Of a stretch of DNA of 64,000 nt, positions 1 through 10,600 are shown in pieces. Location of the stretch: assembly GCF_026914265.1 (NCBI RefSeq), contig NC_069123.1, positions 48,616,949 to 48,680,948 of the forward strand, written 5' to 3'. Numbering within the stretch: position 1 is the stretch's first letter; each line of letters opens with the position of its first letter. A program made the position numbers and the translations under genes. This DNA comes from Mya arenaria. Taxonomy: Eukaryota > Mollusca > Bivalvia > Myida > Myidae. The notes beneath the pieces are model-generated. The model was given only the letters and a program-made list of their open reading frames with translations. It was not told the origin of the DNA and did no database searches.

Positions 1-515
1 TTTTTCTTTGATTTTTCCCAATCATTTGTTGCTATGTCCCAAGTATGCACATCCTGTAAATTAATACAAAGTCATATTCCAAAATTTTCAGAATGCAGCC
101 AATGGGGTGGGATTCATATTAAAGCTCCAAACCAACAACTACTAGTTACAAAATAAATACATCCTCTATGATACAATCTTGTACATGGGAGAGTTTTGAA
201 AAAATGGATCAAAATTACCTAACAATCAAACCGTATACATTTTATTACCTGGTGCACTATTAGATGATGACCTGCATATCATTAACACACATAAAGCAAA
301 ATATCCAAGATCAAACTTAATATTGTATTTGTTGACCACTCTAAATTAAATATTTTTTGTACCTTTTTGTGAATGAGGCCATACAGGGCCCTTGGAATTT
401 TAAAAAACAGCAACTATCTGCCATTTTCAGACAAAAAACTAATGTACAATATGCATAATGCATACATCAGTTTTTTGACTGAAAATGGCCATTCACATAC
501 AAAGCAAACCATTAC

Positions 516-629
516 CTTATAATTTGCAACACACATAAACTTTTGTTGTTTTTTATCCCACTGTACTGGACTTGTAATTGTAACTCCATGGCGTAGAGAC
601 CAGCTTTTCACTAATTTCTGGTCTGCTAG
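516..629 (-). CDS. NOL11: NOL11 coding exon 2
   Basis: Acceptor ttctccttcag precedes CTAGCAGACCAG; donor is AAG before gtaatg. Exactly 38 codons, so both flanking introns are phase 0. Contains the diagnostic SDQKPLGSWSVKQG-like block (here ADQKLVKSWSLRHG). Confidence 0.87.
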
Positions 630-3600
630 CTGAAGGAGAAAAAGAAGAAACAAATTAGTATACACAATAATTCAATATATAATAAGGCCGTACAAATATG
701 ATTATTTGTTCATCTTAATTTGGCTGAAAATGTTGAAGTGTGGAATACATTTTGACAATTTGTTTAATAAACTGGTCCAGGCCATACATTTATATATTTA
801 GAACAAACATGCTCAACAGTTATTGTTATAAGAGTATTGTTATTCTAATTTTTGTGTTCAGCATTAATAAAGGCATAATGTCCTGTGCGCCCAGGCCTCC
901 TGGTTCATGGTTTGGGGTATAAAACATAATCGATTATGTGAGTTTTAACACTATTTTCTCTGTGATTCAACTATATTTTTTAGAAACAACTTTGTGCACC
1001 AAATGAAGAGCAATTGCTTCTTTACAATGACAACTGTTTTAGGTAAAAAATTATGTCTGATTTAAAATATCTTGTGAAAACAATGCATGTTTTTACTAGG
1101 CTTACAGAGTCACTCAATGCACTTAATTATTTAAAACTGTGATTTTATACTGTTCTCTTTCGTGTTAACCTCATCCGATATTTTTTTTTGGTCAAAGACT
1201 AATATTAATATTGTTTTCTGAGTGCACATCACCAGTTTTGGGACAAATCGGTACATTAAAAAAAAATGCTAACTGGTTCACTCTTTGCATTTTTTATAAC
1301 CCAGGTTCATCCCAAATATGGTAAATCTATGGCACACTTAAATAAACCATATTCGACAAAATTTATGGGCAATGCACAAAGGTCATCACAATGTATGTGT
1401 TCCAAACAACCTTTTAATGTGGTTGCTGTATATGAAATAAAAGTTTTTTGTTAACAAATTCACAAGCAATAAAGGTAAATATATAAATGTTTTTCAATTG
1501 TGCAGACAGTCTCGGAGAGTAGGGAATTCATATTTTAAAAAAAATCTGTTATAAGCCATATCAATGTTTTGGGAGGTGAGTAATAAAATTTATCAGGCCT
1601 AAAAAAATATATATGTCTGTTTCGGGTAACCCGACCCTACCTATAAAAATGCGCCGACCCTAACTATTTTTCCTCATTTCTGAGCAAAAAAATATTCGTT
1701 AGCGAATAGAGAGTTACTAAGGGCGGATAAATGCGAATTGGACGATCAGAATTATTGTTTATATGATAAAACAAAGTCAGGCAATGACATTAATGTAGGA
1801 AAGACTGCCATGTGCAAACAGTCTGAACTTACGACAGATTTTTAAAAAAAAAATAAAAAAAAAAAAAAACCTACCTACCCTACCTCAAAAATTTGGGAAG
1901 GTTACCCTGAACAAACAATATTATTTTTTTTTGCCTCATCATGGATTCTACAAAAAAGTTACAGTTTTTTGGTAGTTTAGTTAATATTACCTGGGATCAA
2001 AAACATTTTTCTCCCAGATATTACCTCACAGTTGGATCAACAGAGTTATACTCATACATTGGCCGAACCAAGAAAATGTTACTGAAACTGCACGTTCTAT
2101 ATTTAATGTCATATTCCGACTTCAGAAAATAGACTGTTTTTGTCAAATAACTGGTGGCGTATGCTTGGTGGTGACATATGTATGTATAAATTTCCATATA
2201 TGTGTTCAACTTAGTTGTTCAAGAAACAATTTTATCATATTTATTCAAAAGCATATTACTGGTGAAGTACCCCTTTCCACCCGACTATGGGTGTTTTCCA
2301 CGATGGGATTTAATTAAGAATCTCTGACTGTGACTTAAATCATTGACAAAATCCACTGAAAGGACTGTGTACTATACAAATAAATAATCTACCGTATTAT
2401 ATCATGCATAGGACGCACTTTTTTACCCCCAATTATCGTCTTAAAAATTGCCTGCGTCCTTTCTATGCTATTAGAATTTCATCTGTTTTTTTCCAAGTCC
2501 ACTTCAGGTCGAAAATATCGGACCGGGGAAGAACGCGGTAATAGTAAGTATCTGTACTGCGTCAACGAAGAGAACAACTGACATAGGTAAAATCACGCAA
2601 GTTAACACACGCAGAAATATATTGAATGTTTACTTTAAAATGATTTATTGAGAAATAAATTGAAAACAAACACGAGTGTTTACTTTTTTACAAAAGGGAC
2701 GCTACTCACAAAAACTCGATGTGAGTCAGCACTTTAACTGGATTGAGTTATAACGGCAACGGAAAATCGGGAAAGGAGGTATTTATCAATTAATTGTTGT
2801 TCATGATTTTAATGTTTCGATATTTTACAAAACATTTTGTTGTATGTTACTGTTTTAAAAAATTAATAAAGGAATGTGCATAACGCAAAGTAGCTTTATT
2901 GTCACTATCAAATCTTTTCAAATGTGCGAAGGTGTGAAAAACACCCGCTGTCTGTCATTAGAAAAACATCAATAGAACAAACTATTGTGATGGTAATACC
3001 GTATTGTTGTTTGTTCACACTTTACCCGAGGTGCCTTCTGCTGGCAAGGCTAATTACCGAAACGCAATAATTATGCTGACATGCTTTAATCTGCGCAGCG
3101 ACAAGCCTTATCAAAACAATCATTAGTTTTGACAATACACAGTTTGGCAACGGTTGCAACGTTTGACTGTCATTCAGAAAGCATGTCGGGAGATGCAACG
3201 GTTGCAACGATTGACTGTCAGTCAGAACTAGTCTATTACAGCATTTGTATAAGTCTTATATTATGCGTGAATGTTCTCAAAATGTCAAGACATATCATTG
3301 TTGTGTACGCTTAATTACCGAAATAAGAAGATAATTATCGAAATACACAAGACACTTATCGAAATATGCCTTATATACAATTTTTGTTTGTTTTTTTACT
3401 TCAATATATGTTATAAATACTTTACCAACCTCAATTTTTCGGCTCCGATTTTGACATTTTTCCGCTGCGTCCTATCTTATGTATTAAGGGGTTTTACCCG
3501 TTTTCTCGACATTTTTTTTGCCTGCGTCCTATCTATGCTAGGGTCCTATACATGATATAATACAGTACATTTGAAAAAATGTTATTACATAAAAATATTT

Positions 3601-4516
3601 TATTTATGAAATATTGAACAGTCTCATGATGTTCTAGTAGTCCAAATAATTGTATGTTGGCAGATTTTTTTTTACAATTTTTGATATGGTAAATTCTTCA
3701 ATCACGTATAAATTGTTTAGTACGAAAAGTGGGTAGTTATTCCGATCGGGACTCTGGGTTAAAGCATATTGCATCTATAAAATATCATAAAAACAAGTAA
3801 TATTACCAGATAATGTTATTTTATATTAGTTCCGTACACAAAAATATATATCCAACGAATAATTATGATTTTGACGGGGTTTTCTTCATTTCATTCTGTC
3901 AAAACATAACGATATATACATGAGCGGCACCTGCAAGGCTTCCGTTCACAATTTTAAAACAATCGGAACATTTCGGCCATGGCCGAGTTGTTATGATTGT
4001 TATGATAGTATTTACGAGGTCTATCTCGAAGCTTGTCAGAAGTGGCCGAGTTATTATGATTGGGTCGAGTTATTTCGCTTGGCATAATTGTTGTCTGTGT
4101 CAGTCAACTTTCGTTTCATTAGAAAGGTAAATAATGTATTTCAATGCATTAAATGCTTGTTTTGTGCAAAATAACTTTTCACTTACATGGTAAAATATGA
4201 ATATAAACCTTAATTATCCATTTCAACCATAAAATACTTCACTTAATACAATTTCAATATTTTTCAAACACCCCCGGTTTGTGCACAAACCCGTTTAGAC
4301 TTTAGGGATTGGAAGAATCCAGTATATAACACGTAAAAAAAGTGGTCCTTAACCAGATATATAGAAAGGTCGTCATTTTCTCACCGTATATATGTTGCAT
4401 GATTTCGTTTTGTTTGAAACAACTATCGAGTCTTCGGCATGGCCACCAGCAACAAACAGAAAACTAGGTTCGTTAACAATTTTACAAAATGCAATGCTTT
4501 CCATGGGCGCAGCCAT
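516..4516 (-). CDS. NOL11: NOL11 (nucleolar protein 11), 5' part of gene, runs off left edge
   Basis: Two coding exons are seen: 4385-4516 (start ATG at 4516-4514, 44 codons) and 516-629 (38 codons), joined in phase 0 across a 3.75-kb intron. The joined start reads MAAPMESIAFCK..., then DSIVVSNKTKSCNIYT, then LADQKLVKSWSLRHG and VTITSPVQWDKKQQKF. Order and spacing match the human NOL11 start, including its DQKPLGSWSVKQGQIITCP segment. Exon 2 ends in AAG before a gtaatg donor, so the gene continues beyond position 1; no further exon was recognised in 1-515. In animals NOL11 is a t-UTP/UTP-A subunit of the nucleolar SSU processome needed for pre-rRNA transcription and early processing; the N-terminus seen here would begin its beta-propeller. 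It shares an 80-bp start-to-start gap with CEP20. Family assignment rests on remembered human sequence; exon structure is read directly. Confidence 0.85.
1596..1935. mobile_element. Harbinger-like MITE, copy 1
   Basis: Starts GGCCTAAAAAAA and ends TTTTTTTGCC, an imperfect inverted repeat, flanked by TCA on both sides (1593-1595 and 1936-1938). The interior has cgggtaacccgaccctacc near the left end and cctacctaccctacc near the right. A second copy at 54096-54424 shares this layout. A 3-bp duplication with a GGCC-type terminus suggests the PIF/Harbinger superfamily. No transposase is encoded. Confidence 0.65.
2392..3565. mobile_element. TIR DNA transposon relic with TA target duplication
   Basis: Left end CCGTATTATATCATGCATAG and right end (reverse complement) CTGTATTATATCATGTATAG form a clear terminal inverted repeat, followed inside on both ends by a TAGGACGCA-type motif. 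TA dinucleotides flank both ends (2390-2391, 3566-3567). The 1,174-bp interior has no long ORF, so this looks like a non-autonomous or gutted member of a TA-targeting group such as Tc1/mariner/pogo. Near 3150-3225 a short duplicated segment (gcaacggttgcaacg...gactgtca) is present. Confidence 0.65.
4385..4516 (-). CDS. NOL11: NOL11 coding exon 1
   Basis: Initiator ATG within atATGGCTGCGCCC on the minus strand. Ends ...AACATATATACG before a gtgaga donor, phase 0. Encodes the first 44 residues. Confidence 0.83.
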
Positions 4517-4596
4517 ATTTGTTAATGAAGAATACTACACCGTATTGTACAAAAATACTCAAAAACCGGTGACGTAGAACACAAGCGGCAGTCAGA
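4517..4596. promoter_or_regulatory. Shared NOL11/CEP20 divergent promoter
   Basis: Only 80 bp separate the two start codons, so both 5' UTRs and the core promoter elements must lie in or overlap this interval, or overlap the neighbouring exon. No TATA box is obvious for either gene. A CCGGTGACGTA stretch at 4566-4576 resembles a CRE/ATF half-palindrome (TGACGT), a common motif in TATA-less housekeeping promoters. The promoter role is inferred from gene order; transcription starts are not visible. Confidence 0.6.
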
Positions 4597-4624
4597 ATGA
4601 CTTCAACACAAGAGCTAAAAGAGG
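4597..4624 (+). CDS. CEP20: CEP20 coding exon 1 (28 nt)
   Basis: Encodes MTSTQELKE plus one base; donor is GAGG before gtattt. Too short for ORF finding; recognised by family similarity and by phase match to exon 2. Confidence 0.88.
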
Positions 4625-7600
4625 GTATTTTTTTAAATTATTTTACTGCTAAAAGGTGCATTTAAATAAAATACGCGATATTAAAATCCACCAAACTAGA
4701 TCTGATCTTTTTTTCAAAATTACATCGGATGTACTTCATGTTCTGTCATAGAAATATTCCTTCCAGTCATGTTTACATGTCAGAGCTTGAAAATAATTGT
4801 CATAATATTAATTTACATAGTCGAAAAAATTTAGTTCAGCAAAATTTAGACTTTATAAGATAATGATTGAACAAAAATACATGTGAGCATTTTTATATGT
4901 CCATATAAGCCCAAATTGTTTCTTGCAATCACCAATCCCCCCCCCCCCCAGAGTCCGGGGAATAGCGGGGACTTTCGGTCAAGCCAACCCCGGGTAAAAT
5001 CCTCGTCCTGCGGGGACGAACAGATGGTAAAATCCCCATCAAATGTCCCCACACCCAGGGACCCTAGGTAAGGCCCATTCGCAGCTATATTTTGCGCGAA
5101 GACAAAATCACTGCATTTACCCGTCACTGCGGGTCCCCCTGAAAGGTAAAAACACAGCCCATTTCCTCGGCTATCCCCGGTATACCCCCAGACCTGGGGG
5201 GGCCTTGGTTATAATTGGTGCACTAGTAGCAAGTGACCCAGCCAAAGTCACAACTGGTATGCCTATCGGTCGAGACTAGAAGATGACTATTAATGATTTT
5301 ATGATCAGTAGGTCAAAGGTCAATGTAATAGTGACTTTTAGGTGAAAAATGATAAGTTGTCATTGAAAGCCCAAAAATGGTTTCCGCTCAATATCTAAGT
5401 AACACTTGCACCAGGAACTTTATCCTTGGTATGCCTGTTGGTCATGAATAGTAGAATAACCATATTGATTTTGAGATCATTAGGTCAAAGGTCAAGGTCG
5501 CAGTGACATTGAGGTAAAAAAAAAAGTTTTTCGCTCAATAACTAAATAATACTTGGGCCCAGGATTAGGGATAAAATGTGACATATTTATCATTTTTAAA
5601 TCATAGCTCATCAGTCTTAATGTCTCTCTTTTAAAAGTAAAACAAAGTGAGATAATCATGTCATCAATGATGGCATCAAATATTAGAGTTACATCCCGTT
5701 GACACAAACATTTCTGTTTTCTTAGTATAAAAATATATTTTCAGCTACAGCCTTTTGATAAATATGGCTTTTTACATTTAACCTTTTTTCTGGATATTAC
5801 AGAGGCTTGTAAATAGTTTAAAATATATTTGAAAAAAAATGAGAATGTCATTTCTTACAAAAATGTCAAATAAAAATATATGTAGCTTGCTAGAAGTGTC
5901 TAGGGAAGTGCATTACAGTATGACATGACAGTGTATCATAAGAATATGATAAATCATGACATAAAATAATTCTGTATAATGAAAAAGTTAAGAGGTTTTC
6001 AAAGCAAACTATATGTGAATACATTTTTTCGTACTTGCATCTAAAAATACTTAAAAATTACGCCAACTTAGACCTGCTAAAAAAATCCCCCTGAATACAA
6101 CCAAAATCCCCCTGAATTTTCAGCATTTTGAACAAATCCCCCTGAATGGTCTCCAAAAAATATGGCATGTATGCCACAAATTGATTTGAAATTTTCAGCT
6201 TTTGAATTGAGCACTTAATACAGGTTTTCCAGTAATCCTTCCCTTATCTTGTAGCTTTTCAGTTTTCAATTTTAAGCATACACACAGTTTATTCACATAT
6301 TAATTTCATGAGATCAATTTGAATTTTCGTCTTGCTGAACTTAATTAACATGTTCAAGTTGTCACCATTAAACGCACTGTTAATTTATAATTTGAAGTAT
6401 TATATTTGAGCCATGCTATCAAGAATTAATTTAATCAGGCTGTTGACTAGTTTATAGAACTATTAATATACTTAAATTACAATAGCTGTGAACAAGTTTC
6501 CTAGATTAACCACCCTATTGCTGAAAAAGATCCAGGCCAAAAAATATTACAAGAAATTGAGTCTAGAGCTATGAAAGAACAAACCAATGAAACTTTTTTG
6601 CAAGCCCATATAGCTTGAGCTAGAACTCTGAAGCGAGTGAACCATTTGTCACAGAATCAGAAGATTTTAATGCAAATCCATGGCTGGACCCTGGTAACTC
6701 GGGTCACCCTAAAAAGAAAAGGTGCCAAGCTACCGTTTTTATAGTCAGTTGGTAAAAAAATGTTCTTTTGTTGTTTTTTAAGTGTGTGTTTCAATAAGTA
6801 GTTTCAAACCTTTAAAGTTTTATACAGAAGATAATTTCGCCACACTGCTCCAATGATGACAATAACATTCTTTCATAATAAAAATATGCCTACCTACCGT
6901 ACCTGTTATTGAAAAGGATGTAACCCTAACCAAACCATTTTATTTTGTTTAGCTGTTTTTCTTGAAAACATTAGAAAAACAATGAGTGTTTGAATCTGAA
7001 TCCTGTGCTCATGTTTTCGAATACATGTAGATGGAATGTATTTTCAGTAATCAAAGATACTTTGGAGAACAGGGGAGTGCTGGGACAAATCAAGGCCAGG
7101 ATACGAGCGGAGGTGTACAACTCCCTGGATGACACTAGCGATTCTAAACCACCTCTCAGCAATGAGAACATGATGATAAATGAACTTATAAGGGAATACT
7201 TAGAATTCAACAAATACAAGTACACTGCTTCTGTTCTTGTGTCAGGTATGTGAAATGTACTGCACATCCTTTTTGTATATTCCCTGCTGAACTGAAAGAT
7301 ATAGATAATTATGTCTTGAAATGTTCTACAACAAAGTATCCTTCAGCAGGGGGTATAAAAGGCCTAATGAGCTTGTGTATAATGTTTATAAATCCATGAT
7401 TTATAAATATTTAACCTTGCAAATAGCATAATTATGTCTACATTTTTACAACAAAATGTAAACTTTTGATCTAATTATATCACTTGACTTTACTGTTGAA
7501 TTTAAATTAGTTCATTTATCATGACTTACATTTTGTGTTGCCATGCAAAGCATGGCTGATGCATAGGCACTACTTTGTCAAGCAGTGTCATCTGCTTTGT

Positions 7601-10600
7601 CACACTCTGTTTCTAGGTCATGGTTACCTGTGCTTGAATAGTCATTGGGCTCCCAATAGGTCACACTTGCAATTCGCAGGATTCTGTAGCATTGAAATTA
7701 TCTCTGTTTCTAGACGATAACTAAATACTTAAATACGCATTAGACAGTATAATAATAGGAACATTCTTTTCAATTCATGAGTATTCACATGTGTAATTTT
7801 CTTTAGAATCAGGTCAGCCTAAACAGCCTTTAGACCGGGCATTTCTAGCCGAGGAGTTGAATGTGGAAGAGGACAGAAATAGCACTCAAGTGTAAGTCAC
7901 TGTTCAGTCACAAGTTATATTTGGTGTTAATAACATGTGTGAATGAAACTATACAAAACAAATGCAAAGCATGACTCATATATTCTTTTTATCACAAGGG
8001 TTAGGTGAAGTATCTGTTTATACCATATTGTCAAGCTTACTATGCAATAAGTAGTTGATGTATGTTTAAAAACTGTGATAATTAATTATCCACACATTAC
8101 GGTAAGTTGAACTCTACATCCTGGTAACCATTCTTGTATGAGAAATGAGGCATAATTAAACCAAAGAAACACTATTAAATATAACACTTATATATTGTTA
8201 TGCCTATATTATACATCTTATAAGCAGGTCTACTTTTTGAAGTCATCTGCAATTTCGTGTAAACCTTTAACTTTTGCCATGACTCACTATACTATTAAAA
8301 CTTGGTTCACATGTTTCAGAGATAATATATATATGCAGAGTATAGCAATGCATTAAAACGTGACTTTATTTAAGGATTGAATCTAATTAACTTGTTTTCA
8401 TGAAATTTTTTCCTTATGTTTGCATTTTTATGCTGCCCGAAGGGATTTGCTGCTTTGTCTGTCTGTGAATCTGTCCAGGCCAACCTAGGGGTGTTTTTGA
8501 ATTTCAATTGCAGCTTTTTAATTTTATTAGCTCCACTGGCCGAAGGCCATGGAGCTTATGTCGTCACAGATTGTCCGTCGTGAGTGCGTGCGTGCGTGCG
8601 TGCGTGCGTAAACTTTTACTTTAAACGACATCTCCTCTGAAACTGATAAGCGGATTTTGACAAAACTTCACAGGAATGTTCCTTTGGTGGTCCTTTACCA
8701 AAATTGCTCAAATGGTTCCGGTCCATTGCACAATATGGCCGCCAGAGCTAAAAATAGCAAAATCTTTAAACGACATCTCCTCTGAAACGGTTCGGCAGAT
8801 TTTGATGAAACTTGACAGTAATGTTCCTTGGGTGGTCCTTTATTAAAATTGCTCAAATGGTTCTGGTCCATTGCACAATATGGCCGCCACAGCTAAAAAT
8901 AGCAAAATCTTTAAACGACATCTCCTCTGAAACGGATAGGCAGATTTTGACAAAACTTCACAGGAATGTTCCTTTGGTGGTCCTTTACCAAAATTGCTCA
9001 AATGGTTCCGGTCCATTGCACAATATGGCCGCCAGAGCTAAAAATAGCAAAATCTTTAAACGACATCTCCTCTGAAACGGTTCGGCAGATTTTGATGAAA
9101 CTTGACAGTAATGTTCCTTGGGTGGTCCTTTATTAAAATTGCTCAAATGGTTCTGGTCCATTGCACAATATGGCCGCCACAGCTAAAAATAGCAAAATCT
9201 TTAAACGACATATCCTCTGAAACGGATAGGCAGATTTTGACAAAACTTCACAGGAATGTTACTTTGGTGGTCCTTTACCAAAATTGCTCAAATGGTTCCG
9301 GTCCATTGCACAATATGGCCGCCAGAGCTAAAAATAGCAAAATCTTTAAACGACATCTCCTCTGAAACGGTTCGGCAGATTTTGATGAAACTTGACAGTA
9401 ATGTTCCTTGGGTGGTCCTTTATTAAAATTGCGCAAATGGTTCTGGTCCATTGCACAATATGGCCGCCACAGCTAAAAATAGCAAAATCTTTAAACGACA
9501 TCTCCTCTGAAACGGATAGGCAGATTTTGACAAAACTTCACAGGAATGTTCCTTTGGTGGTCCTTTACCAAAATTGCTCAAATGGTTCCGGTCCATTGCA
9601 CAATATGGCCGCCAGAGCTAAAAATAGCAAAATCTTTAAACGACATCTCCTCTGAAACGGTTCGGCAGATTTTGATGAAACTTGACAGTAATGTTCCTTG
9701 GGTGGTCCTTTATTAAAATTGCTCAAATGGTTCTGGTCCATTGCACAATATGGCCGCCACAGCTAAAAATAGCAAAATCTTTAAACGACATTTCCTCTGA
9801 AACGGATAGGCAGATTTTGACAAAACTTCACAGGAATGTTACTTTGGTGGTCCTTTACCAAAATTGCTCAAATGGTTCCGGTCCATTGCACAATATGGCC
9901 GCCAGAGCTAAAAATAGCAAAATCTTTAAACGACATCTCCTCTGAAACGGTTCGGCAGATTTTGATGAAACTTGACAGTAATGTTCCTTGGGTGGTCCTT
10001 TATTAAAATTGCGCAAATGGTTCTGGTCCATTGCACAATATGGCCGCCACAGCTAAAAATAGCAAAATCTTTAAACGACATCTCCTCTGAAACGGATAGG
10101 CAGATTTTGACAAAACTTCACAGGAATGTTCCTTTGGTGGTCCTTTACCAAAATTGCTCAAATGGTTCCGGTCCATTGCACAATATGGCCGCCAGAGCTA
10201 AAAATAGCAAAATCTTTAAACGACATCTCCTCTGAAATGGTTCGGCAGATTTTGATGAAACTTGACAGTAATGTTCCTTGGGTGGTCCTTTATTAAAATT
10301 GCTCAAATGGTTCTGGTCCATTGCACAATATGGCCGCCACAGCTAAAAATAGCAAAATCTTTAAACGACATCTCCTCTGAAACGGATAGGCAGATTTTGA
10401 TGAAACTTGACAGAATTGTTCCTTGGGTGGTCCTTAACCAAAATTGCTCAAATGGTTCCGGTCCGCTGCACAACATGGCTGCCAGGGCAAAAAAATAGAA
10501 AAACCTTTAAAGAACATCTTCTCAGAAACCGATGATCAGATTTTGATGAAACTTAACAGAAATGTTCCTTGGATGGTCCTTTATCAAATTTGCTTCAATG

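Larger units (their letters stand above)
630..4384 (-). other. NOL11 intron 1 (repeat-bearing)
   Basis: Spacer between the two NOL11 exons, AT-rich. It holds a Harbinger-like MITE at 1596-1935 and a TA-flanked TIR element at 2392-3565. No further exon with family similarity was found on either strand in the remainder. Confidence 0.75.
4625..7047 (+). other. CEP20 intron 1
   Basis: Contains a GC-rich patch at about 4935-5210 with repeated GGTAAAATCC-type words, a decayed composite-repeat fragment at about 5210-5565, three CCCCCTGAAT repeats at 6085-6150, and a decayed relative of the Harbinger-like MITE at about 6685-6950. No other exon was recognised. Confidence 0.6.

Noticed and set aside
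1-515. A third NOL11 exon
   Set aside because: No minus-strand acceptor followed by the expected WNN-type block was found; the next exon is probably beyond the edge.
4846-5279. Overlapping ORFs in a GC-rich patch
   Set aside because: They lie in CEP20 intron 1, in G/C-run sequence with internal repeats; no homology or splice context.
8812-10498. Five to six repeated 87-aa ORFs (MTVMFLGWSF...)
   Set aside because: They are the 290-bp array read in one frame; identical spacing and loss at each unit border show they are not genes.
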